48,121 nucleotides of DNA. Source: a virus. Both the position numbers and the translations under genes were made by a program. Of the stretch, positions 23,939 to 31,538 are shown piece by piece. The stretch lies in the IMG/VR virus record IMGVR_UViG_3300033052_000113, positions 1 to 48,121 of that record. The stretch is one strand, 5' to 3'. The notes beneath the pieces were generated by a model that did not search any database, had not been told where the DNA came from, and saw only the letters and a list, made by a program, of their open reading frames with translations. The number at the start of each line of letters is the position of its first letter. The stretch's first letter is position 1.

Positions 23939-24235
23939 TCACTTGCGGGCGTCGCACCAGGCCTTTACGGCGACGAGGCGGCGGGTCTTCTCGGCGTTGT
24001 CGGCGCCCAGGGCCGTCAGCCACGGCGTATAGACGCCCACGGCGGCGCGCTCGGCGTCGGTGAGGGGCATCGGGAAGCCGGCGCCATCGGGCACGCGGGG
24101 CGTCGCCGGAACGGCGGCGGTCGCCTCACTGGGGCAGCGCTCCGGCTTGATCGCGGTGTTGATCTTCGCCCACGAGGGAACGCACGCACCGGTCATCGCA
24201 GAGAGGGCGAGAACCGTCAGGGTTCGGCTTAGCAT
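23939..24235 (-). CDS. Rz1-like outer membrane spanin lipoprotein
   Basis: 98 aa, ATG at 24235. The signal ends LALSAMTGAC, a lipobox with Cys at about residue 19, then a Pro/Ala-rich linker (AVPATPRVPDG). It is encoded in another frame inside the 3' end of the i-spanin gene, as Rz1 is within Rz. With the inner spanin it fuses the membranes in the last lysis step. Confidence 0.72.
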   Translation of the reverse strand: MLSRTLTVLALSAMTGACVPSWAKINTAIKPERCPSEATAAVPATPRVPDGAGFPMPLTDAERAAVGVYTPWLTALGADNAEKTRRLVAVKAWCDARK

Positions 24236-24515
24236 TCTGGATCCTCTCAATGACGCGGCCGGCCTCGATGGTGATGGGCAGGCGGCCGGCACAGGCGGCG
24301 GCGAGGCCTTCGTACGAGACCTCGGCTTGGCCACCCTCCAGCGCCCGCAGTCGCTCGCTGGCGTCCTTGGCGTCCTGCAGAGCGTCGATCTTGCCGGCCG
24401 CGACATTGGCCTCGTACTTGAGCCGGCCGATGCGCCAGGTCTGGAGGCCGCCGAACGCCGCCAGGGCGACCATGCCGGCGGCAACGTAGGGCGTGGCGGG
24501 GCCGAGAAGGGTCAT
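24126..24515 (-). CDS. Rz-like inner membrane spanin
   Basis: 129 aa. An N-terminal transmembrane anchor (YVAAGMVALAAFGGLQTW) is followed by a coiled coil (AGKIDALQDAKDASERLRAL) and a periplasmic tail with cysteines. Overlap with the lipoprotein gene in a different frame and the position between DUF3307 and the o-spanin fit an Rz/Rz1 pair. The start at 24515 overlaps the DUF3307 stop. Confidence 0.72.
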   Translation of the reverse strand: MTLLGPATPYVAAGMVALAAFGGLQTWRIGRLKYEANVAAGKIDALQDAKDASERLRALEGGQAEVSYEGLAAACAGRLPITIEAGRVIERIQNAKPNPDGSRPLCDDRCVRSLVGEDQHRDQAGALPQ

Positions 24516-24844
24516 GCCAGCGACAGGGCCGCAGCGACCCAGAACAGCTTGCACGCGACGTGCAGCACCTGGTCGGTGTTGAAGTCGATCTTCCCGGTGC
24601 ACTTGGCGTCGTCGATCAGCGCGTGCGCCGCGACCTCGGCGAGACCAAGCCACCAGACGCCCGTGATCAGCGCGACGAAGCCGCCATGGATCACGGCGTG
24701 GGCGCCGAGGGCCTGATAGAACGGGACGCCAGGGATCGGCGCGGCCCGGTTCTTCGCCTTGGCCAGAAAGTCGCCCTGGAGCGGATAGTCCGCCAGCGCA
24801 TGAGCCGCCAGCAGCAGGAAGAGCATGGTCAAGGCCTGGGTCAT
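24512..24844 (-). CDS. DUF3307-like membrane protein, lysis cassette
   Basis: 110 aa. Hydrophobic segments around TMLFLLLAAHALADYPLQGD, HGGFVALITGVWWLGLAEVA and the C-terminal FWVAAALSLA, with HALADYPLQGDFLAKAKN in the N-terminal part as in DUF3307. In this lysis cassette it could act as holin or a holin regulator; DUF3307 itself has no defined phage role. Start chosen at 24844 to overlap the endolysin stop. Confidence 0.7.
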   Translation of the reverse strand: MTQALTMLFLLLAAHALADYPLQGDFLAKAKNRAAPIPGVPFYQALGAHAVIHGGFVALITGVWWLGLAEVAAHALIDDAKCTGKIDFNTDQVLHVACKLFWVAAALSLA

Positions 24845-25227
24845 GCCGGATAGTCCTTCCGCGCCAGTTCGAAGTGGGGGCCATCCCGTAGCGACTTCCA
24901 GTCGCCGCCCCAGACGATCGCGACGCCGAGCTCGGCAGCGGCTGCCTTCATCGCCTTGGCGATCTTCGGATAGAGCGGCCAGTCCCACCTCACCTCACCC
25001 GCGACGTAGGCCGCAAGATCGACCGCGTGGCCGGTCAGGTGGCGGGAGTTCTGCGTCTGGCTGGCTCCAGCCTTCACGAGCTGCGCCTGGCGCTCGCGGG
25101 TACGCAGGCCTTCGGTGATGGTGAAGTCCACGTCGGTCAGCTGGATCGCGCGCTTCACAACCGCGACGAGGTCGGGGTGGACGCCCTTCAGGCGATCGAG
25201 CGAGCGCTGGCCTAGAGCGAAGCTCAT
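24841..25227 (-). CDS. Endolysin, M15 (VanY-like) peptidase
   Basis: 128 aa. SRHLTGHAVDL (61-71) gives the metal ligands His63 and Asp70, and GGDWKSLRDGPHFE (107-120) the terminal His118, the full M15_4 L-Ala-D-Glu/D-Ala carboxypeptidase set. No signal peptide, so it needs a holin. It cuts peptide crosslinks of peptidoglycan. The start at 25227 overlaps the upstream stop (ATGA), and neighbours are lysis genes. Confidence 0.9.
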   Translation of the reverse strand: MSFALGQRSLDRLKGVHPDLVAVVKRAIQLTDVDFTITEGLRTRERQAQLVKAGASQTQNSRHLTGHAVDLAAYVAGEVRWDWPLYPKIAKAMKAAAAELGVAIVWGGDWKSLRDGPHFELARKDYPA

Positions 25228-25532
25228 TTGAGCATCTCCTGGATCTTGTCCGAGATCAGCCACCAGATCGCGACCATCATCAGCCCCATGCCGGCGGTGG
25301 CGCCGGTGGCGTACTTGCGCATCCCGTCGAAGGCGGTGACCTTGGCCTTGACGTTGTTCTCGACCCGCATCACCCGGCCCGTGAGGCCCGTTCCGATGGG
25401 CTCGCCCTTCTCGTCGAGCTTTTCCCAGCCCACGGCCTCGCGGAGGGCGGTGACCTCGCCGCGCAGCGCGGTCAGATCGGTGGCGATCCGCTGAAGCGTG
25501 ATCCCGTTGAGCACGTCTTGCTCGCCGATCAT
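25224..25532 (-). CDS. Single-TM helical protein, holin candidate
   Basis: 102 aa. A long helical N-terminal part (RIATDLTALRGEVTALREAV) and a C-terminal transmembrane segment (ATAGMGLMMVAIWWLISDKI) with charged ends, as in tail-anchored phage lysis accessory proteins. It overlaps genes on both sides by 4 bp. Either this or the next gene is the likely holin. Confidence 0.65.
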   Translation of the reverse strand: MIGEQDVLNGITLQRIATDLTALRGEVTALREAVGWEKLDEKGEPIGTGLTGRVMRVENNVKAKVTAFDGMRKYATGATAGMGLMMVAIWWLISDKIQEMLK

Positions 25533-25873
25533 TCCCTGCCCTCCAGAGCGATGTGGTTGGATCCGGCAGACGCCTCGACGCGGCCGACCCACGGTGAGGC
25601 CAGAGCGAAGGCGAAGAGAGGGATGCAGGCGACGGCGACGAGGAGCGCCCAACCCAGGAACCAAACCCGGCGGCCGGCGGTCATCTCGGGCCAAGGGGCG
25701 AAGGTCAGGGCTCCGCCGATCAGCAGGGCGACGATGGCGACACCCACCAAGCCGGCGAAGAGCGTCCAGACCGCGCCCGTGGTCGGCCTGGACACCTTGA
25801 CCGTGCTCGGCGTTCCTTCGCCGGATACAGCAGCAGCTACGCCTGCCGCTGTCGATGCCACGTCCTCGGCCAT
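25529..25873 (-). CDS. Two-TM membrane protein, holin candidate
   Basis: 114 aa. Two hydrophobic segments, about 35-60 (WTLFAGLVGVAIVALLIGGA) and 72-94 (FLGWALLVAVACIPLFAFAL), separated by a short Arg-containing loop, with a Ser/Thr-rich N-terminus. This two-TM layout in a lysis cassette fits a class II-like holin. The ATG at 25873 is chosen because it has GGAG at good spacing and puts the leader hairpin 27 nt upstream, in line with the other late genes. Confidence 0.68.
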   Translation of the reverse strand: MAEDVASTAAGVAAAVSGEGTPSTVKVSRPTTGAVWTLFAGLVGVAIVALLIGGALTFAPWPEMTAGRRVWFLGWALLVAVACIPLFAFALASPWVGRVEASAGSNHIALEGRE

Positions 25874-25900
25874 GCCGATGGGCTCCATCTTGGGATCGCG

Positions 25901-25938
25901 ACGTCATCTCGACGTTGCCTCACCCCTAGGTATGCCGA
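25901..25938 (-). promoter_or_regulatory. Late leader element J of the lysis cassette
   Basis: GGCATACCTAGG box (about 25925-25936) and an ACGTC-GAGAT-GACGT hairpin (25901-25915). Both sides of the outer base pair differ from the consensus G-C to A-T, so pairing is kept. The hairpin ends 27 nt before the ATG. Confidence 0.68.
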
Positions 25939-25960
25939 GGGTTGAACCGGTCCGATAGGC

Positions 25961-28087
25961 CTAGAACAGCACCGACTTCTGCGATTGAGGCAGGTTCGCT
26001 GCGATGAAGTCGGAGACGTTGTCGTAGGGGTGCACGCCATCCGCCGTCGATCGAGCCAGCACAGAAGCGCCGGACGGCGCGACCGTGGCCTGCGGGGTCT
26101 CGTCGACAACGGTGAAAGGTCCGATTCCCGAGACCGTGTTGACCGTTACGGCCGCCGGGCCAGCGGATAGGACCATTCCCGGCGCCGGCGCGGCGGCCAT
26201 CTGGCAGGTGCTCCAGGTGGCGACGCCGTCGGTGCCGGCCTGGGCCGAGAGCGTGGTGGAGAACGTCGCGCCAGGCCAGGTCCACGGATAGGTGTCGTCG
26301 TGGATCACCGCGGCGATGTCGATGCAGCCGTCATGCAGGCCATTGGCGTTGGCGCGCAGCGCGTCGTTCCACGCCGGCACGCCAGCGCCTCCCCACGTGT
26401 CGTTGGCATCGTAAGCCGCCTGGCCGCCACGCGTGGTCCAGTTGTCCGACGCGGTGATTGTGCCCGTGGCCGGCGAGGTTCCCCCGGCGAAGGCGTAGGT
26501 GAAGGTCGTGCCCGAGGTCACGGTGATGGCGTAGGTGCCGTTGTAGGCTGCAGGCGTCGCGCCAGCGATGGTCACGTAGCGTCCGGTGACGAGGTGCGCG
26601 GTGGAGCCGACCGTCGCCGTGGCGGTCGTTCCCGACGACGTCAGGGTCGCCGAGATCGCCTTGGTGCGCGGTGGCGTAGTGCAGACCGTCACCTTGAGGC
26701 TTTGTCCCCACCGGGTGCGCATCCGGTCGCGATAAGCCGTGAATTCGCTTAGCATCGTCGCGGAGGCGTTGGCGCTGTTGCGTCCGTGTTGACTCAGGAT
26801 GCAGGTGAAAGGCCACTTGCCCTCCCCGCCTCCACTGAGAGCCCAGACGTCATCGAGCAAGTCCCAGACCTTCGACGAGTTGGCCTGGAAGCTCCGGGCC
26901 ATGTTGGCGCCAGGCACGACGAACGCGCCGCAATCGATGCGGCCACGGGTCGAGTCCTTAATGTCGAGCCAAGTGCGCACCGCCCCCATAGCCCCGCGGT
27001 CGGTGGCGCCGACCGAATAGGTGTTGCGGCCATAGCCCAGACTGTCGCCGATGACGGCCGGGTGCTTGGTCAAGCCATTGTGGCCCAGGTAGACGCAGAA
27101 GCAGACGTCGGGATAGGCCGGCATCGTGCCGCTGAACCCGGTGTCGAGCGCCGCCGTGGAGGGTGCGCCTGATGCGGCCAGCGCGTCCACCTCGGCCAGG
27201 CTGGTCCCACCGTAGATCTTCTCGCCGCGCTCACGCTGCAGGAGCGTGCCCGGCAGGCGGAACTCGCCGATCGCGCCGTGAGTGGTGATCTCCAGCTGCA
27301 TGTCGGTGTCCGCCGGCCAGTCGAAGGGCAGGTCGAAGCGAACCAGGACGCCCTTCGAAGCCGACGCGATCGTCGCGGACGACGATCCGGATCCGACCAC
27401 TTGGCCGTCATAGGTCGCGCCGCCGTAGCGCAGGCGCACCCGGTCCAGATTGATCGCGTTGCCCGTGACGATGGTTTCCTGGGGAGACGTGCCGCTCTGG
27501 TTGGCCGCCACGCCCGGCACGCCGAAGATGAAGCTGCGTTTACCGGCCACCGAAGGCCCGGCCACCTTCTTGATCCGCGTGGTGTACTCGCCGCCGGCCG
27601 CGATGGTGGTCAGGGCGCCAGAAGCCTGCATGACCGAGGCGCCGCCGAACAACATCCATCGGCCAGGGTCCGCCTGCACAGCAGTGACGCTGATGTCCTG
27701 GGTCACGCTGTAGAACGGACTGGAGCGCTCGGCCTTGATCCGCGCCGTCTGGACCGTGCCCGTCTGGCCAGCGGCCTGCGACAGGATCAGGTCGTTGGAG
27801 CCGTTCAGGGTGAACGGCCCAGATACGACCGTGAGCGCGGCGCCAGAGACGGTCGTGAACAGCCGGGCCGCCACTGTGCCGATCGGGGCGTTCGGAGCCA
27901 CGGTGATCGACGAAGGCTGGATACCCAGATCACCGCCAGCGAGCTGAACGGGAACCACGTCGACGGGCTGGCCAACCGCGTTCTCCGCGACCGCGCCGCC
28001 GACCACCCGTACCGGCATCACATCGAGCGCCCGGCCATCACCGGTGGTGTAGGTCAGGTTCGAGACCACGAACACCGGATCGGCCAT
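25961..28087 (-). CDS. Tail fibre/virion protein with SGNH hydrolase domain
   Basis: 708 aa. Beta-rich, cadherin-like sequence in the N-terminal 140 residues (SSITVAPNAPIGTVAARL). The SGNH esterase domain has IGDSLGYGRN (Ser349), SQHGRNSA (Asn437) and DGVHPY (Asp683, His686), a full catalytic set. An Ig-like insertion (about 478-548, YVTIAGATPAAYNGTYAITV) splits it. It may deacetylate surface polysaccharide for adsorption. It is preceded by late leader K and follows the lysis cassette, so it is expressed late. Confidence 0.8.
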   Translation of the reverse strand: MADPVFVVSNLTYTTGDGRALDVMPVRVVGGAVAENAVGQPVDVVPVQLAGGDLGIQPSSITVAPNAPIGTVAARLFTTVSGAALTVVSGPFTLNGSNDLILSQAAGQTGTVQTARIKAERSSPFYSVTQDISVTAVQADPGRWMLFGGASVMQASGALTTIAAGGEYTTRIKKVAGPSVAGKRSFIFGVPGVAANQSGTSPQETIVTGNAINLDRVRLRYGGATYDGQVVGSGSSSATIASASKGVLVRFDLPFDWPADTDMQLEITTHGAIGEFRLPGTLLQRERGEKIYGGTSLAEVDALAASGAPSTAALDTGFSGTMPAYPDVCFCVYLGHNGLTKHPAVIGDSLGYGRNTYSVGATDRGAMGAVRTWLDIKDSTRGRIDCGAFVVPGANMARSFQANSSKVWDLLDDVWALSGGGEGKWPFTCILSQHGRNSANASATMLSEFTAYRDRMRTRWGQSLKVTVCTTPPRTKAISATLTSSGTTATATVGSTAHLVTGRYVTIAGATPAAYNGTYAITVTSGTTFTYAFAGGTSPATGTITASDNWTTRGGQAAYDANDTWGGAGVPAWNDALRANANGLHDGCIDIAAVIHDDTYPWTWPGATFSTTLSAQAGTDGVATWSTCQMAAAPAPGMVLSAGPAAVTVNTVSGIGPFTVVDETPQATVAPSGASVLARSTADGVHPYDNVSDFIAANLPQSQKSVLF

Positions 28088-28111
28088 TGCACGTCTTCCA
28101 TCTCAGGGCAT

Positions 28112-28150
28112 GCGGCGTCGTCTGACGGCGCTTTAGGTCAGGTATGCCGA
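28112..28150 (-). promoter_or_regulatory. Late leader element K of the SGNH fibre
   Basis: GGCATACCTGACC box (about 28136-28148) followed by a longer hairpin (8-bp stem with one mismatch, AGAC loop) at 28112-28131; the inner stem ends 27 nt before the ATG. Nothing else clear lies between 28151 and 28236 except a TTGACG near 28179 that could be a -35 for the small + gene. Confidence 0.62.
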
Positions 28151-28236
28151 GAGGTGGAGGGCTTGGCGAGGGGCGGATTTGACGACGCCCGCCATCCGTT
28201 ATTGCCTAGCCAGATCAACAACCATGAGGCGCAGAG

Positions 28237-28368
28237 ATGCCCTATCGAGATGCTGAAACTGGCGAGTACGTCACCGAGGAATACGCCAAGAAGAATCCCA
28301 AGACGACGGTGTTCGAACGGGACAAGCCCAAGCCGAAACCTAAAGCGCCAGCTAAACGGAAGCGCTGA
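28237..28368 (+). CDS. Small conserved basic phage protein
   Basis: 43 aa on + inside a minus-strand region. It starts MPYRDAETGEYVTEEYAKKN, a short motif family seen in many phages, and ends in a Lys/Pro-rich basic tail. GAGG lies 7 nt before the ATG. It is followed by a hairpin shared with the convergent terminase gene. Function unknown; a small nucleic-acid-binding protein is possible. Confidence 0.7.
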   Translation: MPYRDAETGEYVTEEYAKKNPKTTVFERDKPKPKPKAPAKRKR

Positions 28369-28374
28369 TCGAAC

Positions 28375-28407
28375 GATCAGAGGGGCGGCGCTGTCGCTCC
28401 TCTGATC
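28375..28407. terminator. Bidirectional hairpin between small gene and terminase
   Basis: A perfect 9-bp stem GATCAGAGG/CCTCTGATC around a GC-rich loop lies exactly between the + stop at 28368 and the terminase stop at 28408. An alternative TGATCG/CGATCA hairpin overlaps its start. Confidence 0.65.
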
Positions 28408-29835
28408 CTACAGGTTGTCGAGGGTATAGCTCGACCCCAGGGCCACGATCTCGAATGCCCGCGAAGTGCTGTCTGCGTCGTCATCGTGCTTGGCGGTCGG
28501 GAAGCCTTCCAGGGCGGTGAACCACTTCTCGTTCCAGGGACCGCGCAGCACGTCCACGTTGCCGTGCTCGGCCTGCGACGAGAAGAGCGAGAAGCGGGTC
28601 AACTTGTCGCCGGTCTCGGTGGATGACTTCACGGTGTAGCCGCTGAGCATCTTCACCAGACCGGCGACCTGGCTTTTGCCGGCCTGGCCGGGGTCCTGCG
28701 GCAGCGAGATCGTGCACATGAGGCCGTCTTGGGAGGCGGTGTTCCTGATCAGCTGCTCGACCTTCGCCGGGCTCAGGGCGTCGCTGTGGTTGTCGACCAC
28801 GATGTAGCGGCCATCCGGCGTGCGTCCGATCTTGGTGCTGCTGGTCTCGTCGGGGTCCGGGCTCTCCGCCGTGCGCGGGGTGGCGGCGAGGTCGTAGCCG
28901 CGGCCAAAGACCGTGCCGGCCGGGATGGCGTCCACCACCCTGCACCACGACCGTTGGAAGTAGAGGCCGGCGGCGGGCCGGATCTTCCAGTTGCCACCCA
29001 GCAGGCGCTCGCGCTCGACCAACGGTAGGGCCAGCAGCGACGCCATGTAGGCCGGGTCCGCCGCCATCAGCGCCTTGTTGTCGGTCAGCTTGGCCGGGAT
29101 GAAAGTCAGGGACTTGGCGGGGATCGGGACAGTGTCGCCGTCCTCGTTGACCATCGTGTAGATGGCCAGGTCTTCCGGGCTGTCGGCCCACTTCAGGTCT
29201 TCGCCGACGCGGACGAACCAGCGCAGAACCCCCGACCGCTCCGGGATAGGCAGGCCGGTTTCCTGGTCTATCCACCACTCTATCAGCTTGGCGACCCAGC
29301 TGTCCGCGTCCGGGTTGCAGGTCGCCCGGATGTAGGGCCGCACGCCGCACATTGAGCGGTTGCGGCTGACCATGTACCAGAACTGGACCGCGCTGAAGTG
29401 CGTCAGCTCGTCGAACTTGATCAGGGGGATTTGCGACCCCTGCCAGTTGAACCGGGTCTTGTCGTGTTCGAGGTGGGCGAAGCTGGCCGTCGCGCCGGAC
29501 GGGAACTTCCACGACAGCACATGCTCCTTCGGCTCGGCGCCGACGAGCGGATAGAGATTGGCGCTCTCGTCCCAAAGGCCGCCCTCGTTTCGGATCTGCA
29601 CCGTGGAGCGACGGAAGGTGACCGAACCGAAGCCCGGGTTGTGGATGTGGCGCAGGTCTTCAAGCAGCAGCGCCCAAGTCTTCCCGCCGCCGGCGCCGCC
29701 GCCATAGATCGCGATGTCCGCCGAGGTAGCGAGGAAGGCGGTCTGTGGGCCTGGCTGCGGCTTGATCGTGGTTTCGTCGATCGCCGGGCCGCCGTTGTGG
29801 CCGATGGTGGGCCGCTCGGCGACCATGGCGCTCAT
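28408..29835 (-). CDS. terL: Terminase large subunit
   Basis: 475 aa. The ATPase has Walker A GGGAGGGKT (45-53) and Walker B IKFDELTHF (139-147, Asp142-Glu143). The nuclease domain has the acidic set GRGYDLA (Asp315), LPQDPGQAG (Asp381) and KHDDDADS (about 451-455). It cuts and pumps DNA into the prohead. No intein or truncation is visible. It lies directly downstream of the DUF2280-type small subunit, and its stop meets the shared hairpin. Confidence 0.92.
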   Translation of the reverse strand: MSAMVAERPTIGHNGGPAIDETTIKPQPGPQTAFLATSADIAIYGGGAGGGKTWALLLEDLRHIHNPGFGSVTFRRSTVQIRNEGGLWDESANLYPLVGAEPKEHVLSWKFPSGATASFAHLEHDKTRFNWQGSQIPLIKFDELTHFSAVQFWYMVSRNRSMCGVRPYIRATCNPDADSWVAKLIEWWIDQETGLPIPERSGVLRWFVRVGEDLKWADSPEDLAIYTMVNEDGDTVPIPAKSLTFIPAKLTDNKALMAADPAYMASLLALPLVERERLLGGNWKIRPAAGLYFQRSWCRVVDAIPAGTVFGRGYDLAATPRTAESPDPDETSSTKIGRTPDGRYIVVDNHSDALSPAKVEQLIRNTASQDGLMCTISLPQDPGQAGKSQVAGLVKMLSGYTVKSSTETGDKLTRFSLFSSQAEHGNVDVLRGPWNEKWFTALEGFPTAKHDDDADSTSRAFEIVALGSSYTLDNL

Positions 29836-29854
29836 CGCGCTACTCCGCCTCGCA

Positions 29855-30331
29855 TCAGCCCCGGCCGTTGTCGGGAAGGGCGAAGATCGCCACCGCCGAC
29901 ACGGGCGCGACCGGCAGGTCCTTGCCGTCCTTGCCGGTCAGCTCGCGGCGGTTCGTGTAGGCGTTGCCCATCTCCTTGGCGATCTGCTCATAAAGCTGGG
30001 CGGCGACGACGAGGTTGCCCTGGGTCTCGGCCCGGCGGGCCATGCGCTCCAGCGCCCGGACGCGGACGTTCTTGTGGCTCGCGCCGATCGTGGCCGAGTC
30101 CTTCAGGAACTTCTCGCGCGTCTCCTCGAACATGGCCTTCCACTTGGCCGAGAGCTTCCGGCCGGCGCGCTTGGTCGGGTCGTAGGCCTCGACGCTCTGC
30201 GGCGTGATCTGGAGGCCGAATTCCTCCCTGACAGCCTTGGCCACGACGCCGGGCGGATCGAAGCACGCGAGGGCTGCCACCACATAGGCGCGGGCCTCGT
30301 CGTTGAGCGTGGGTTCTGGGCGCTTTGCCAT
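29855..30331 (-). CDS. Terminase small subunit (DUF2280-like)
   Basis: 158 aa. An N-terminal HTH-like region (GVVAKAVREEFGLQITPQSV, 28-47), then WKAMFEETREKFLKD (63-77) and RVRALERMARRAETQGN, follow the DUF2280/TerS pattern that recognises the packaging site and loads TerL. It lies 19 bp upstream of terL. Confidence 0.85.
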   Translation of the reverse strand: MAKRPEPTLNDEARAYVVAALACFDPPGVVAKAVREEFGLQITPQSVEAYDPTKRAGRKLSAKWKAMFEETREKFLKDSATIGASHKNVRVRALERMARRAETQGNLVVAAQLYEQIAKEMGNAYTNRRELTGKDGKDLPVAPVSAVAIFALPDNGRG

Positions 30332-30341
30332 CAGGTCAGCC

Positions 30342-30974
30342 TCAGGCCGCCTTCAGCATGCGACAGGTGCCGCACGCCTGGCTGATCTGCGCCGCGGCGA
30401 TCTCAGGGCGACGGCTGGCCGCCTCGACGAGAGCCTGGGTCGCCCCCGCAGCCGGTCCAGCGCCGTAGCGGCGCACGATGCCCACGAACTCCTCGACGTC
30501 GTGGCCCTTGAGGCCGAACTTCGGGCGGCCGTCCCTCGTGAACTTGGGCGCGCCGTACTGATCGCGCTCCTGGGCGGCGTGATAGAGCTCGTGGTCGACC
30601 AGGGCGCAGAACTCGGGCTCGTCGCACACCTGGGCATAGTTCGCGTCGATCGTGATCAGGAAGTCGGGGATGCTTCCGAACCACTCGGTGATCTGCTGCT
30701 CGGCTCGGGCGCGGGCCCACTTCCCCATCGCCATCGGCGGCATGGTCTCGCATTGGCCGGCGATCATGTTCCCTCCCCGGCTATTGGAGACCGTGGTCCA
30801 GACGAAGCCGAGCGCGGCGCGGTTCAGGTGGTCGTGGTCCTCGTTCCAAAGCGTGGCGCCGGGCTCGATGAACGTCGCACGGGCCCAGGCCTCAAGCTCC
30901 GGGCTCGGCATCATCGTCAAGTCCAGGCTCCCCATCAGATCGGGGGGCGGGGTCGGTCGGGCCAGGCCGCTCAT
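30342..30974 (-). CDS. Phage metallopeptidase (PhageMetallopep-like)
   Basis: 210 aa. HELYH at 128-132 is a zinc-binding HExxH motif in ALVDHELYHAAQERD; residue 129 is the catalytic Glu. The mid-region TLWNEDHDHLNRAALGFVW (41-59) fits the phage metallopeptidase family. The ATG at 30974 is preferred over the long frame from 31106 because a late GGCATACC box lies immediately upstream (30977). Cellular target unknown; the gene is next to the terminase. Confidence 0.78.
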   Translation of the reverse strand: MSGLARPTPPPDLMGSLDLTMMPSPELEAWARATFIEPGATLWNEDHDHLNRAALGFVWTTVSNSRGGNMIAGQCETMPPMAMGKWARARAEQQITEWFGSIPDFLITIDANYAQVCDEPEFCALVDHELYHAAQERDQYGAPKFTRDGRPKFGLKGHDVEEFVGIVRRYGAGPAAGATQALVEAASRRPEIAAAQISQACGTCRMLKAA

Positions 30975-30976
30975 AG

Positions 30977-30989
30977 GGTTTGGTATGCC
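30977..30989 (-). promoter_or_regulatory. Late GGCATACC box L (metallopeptidase/terminase unit)
   Basis: GGCATACCAAACC, the same box as elsewhere, but it lies 2 nt from the ATG and has no leader hairpin. If the box includes a -10 element, the mRNA would start near the ATG and be leaderless. The 31000-31136 stretch upstream holds a weak hairpin (31074-31095) and no convincing gene. Confidence 0.55.
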
Positions 30990-31136
30990 TCTGCTTGGGG
31001 TGGTCGTCACGGGGAGGATTGCAGGGGAAGTCGTAGTGCTTGCCGGGGTGGGGTCGGTGGGGGTGCATGGCGATCTCTCGTGGTTTACGGAGAGACCCTT
31101 CACCAAGCCGCAGAGATCACCGACGCACGGTGGAAC

Positions 31137-31538
31137 TCAGGGTGGGTCGGATTGGCGAACGTTGACTCGGAAGCCAGACAGTGCCGCCCACGGATCGCGA
31201 TTCGGACCCTTGTTCGGATCAGGCTGGTCGTAGACCAGGACGGTTGCCCTGGGCGGCTTGGGGCCATGGCGGCGGGCCTTGCGGCTGTGACGTCGGGCGC
31301 CGCGGCCTGGCGCTACGCCCAGGCGCTCCAGAAGCGCCGTCGCCTGCTGGCGCTTGTTGTTGATCGCGTTGTCCTCGTTCACCGGCGAGCCAGCGACCGG
31401 CATGTGGTGCTCTCCGCCATCAGGCGCGATGACCACGATGTGGAGGTGCTTGCCGCCGTGCTCGGTGCGCCAGCGGAGGCCGGCGGCCTCGACCAGGCCG
31501 GCCACGACTTCGACGACGCGGCGTTCACAGCGCTTCAT
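31137..31538 (-). CDS. HicA-like / dsRBD-fold small protein
   Basis: 133 aa. WRTEHGGKHLHIVVIAPDGG (22-41) and INNKRQQATALLERLG resemble the small alpha-beta HicA-like mRNA-interferase fold found in phages, with GKHLHI where the family has its conserved His. The C-terminal half is basic and proline-rich. No HicB-like partner follows. It overlaps the PD-(D/E)XK gene stop. Function uncertain. Confidence 0.55.
   Translation of the reverse strand: MKRCERRVVEVVAGLVEAAGLRWRTEHGGKHLHIVVIAPDGGEHHMPVAGSPVNEDNAINNKRQQATALLERLGVAPGRGARRHSRKARRHGPKPPRATVLVYDQPDPNKGPNRDPWAALSGFRVNVRQSDPP

Noticed and set aside
28481-29575. 364-aa minus frame inside terminase
   Set aside because: Out-of-frame shadow of terL, Arg/Gly-rich without motifs.
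2917-30989. GGCATACC box considered as a sigma54 promoter
   Set aside because: No GG-N10-GC spacing is kept across the copies.
30975-31106. 44-residue N-terminal extension of the metallopeptidase
   Set aside because: Ser/Pro/Thr-rich, lies over the late box, and has no ribosome site; the domain begins after 30974.
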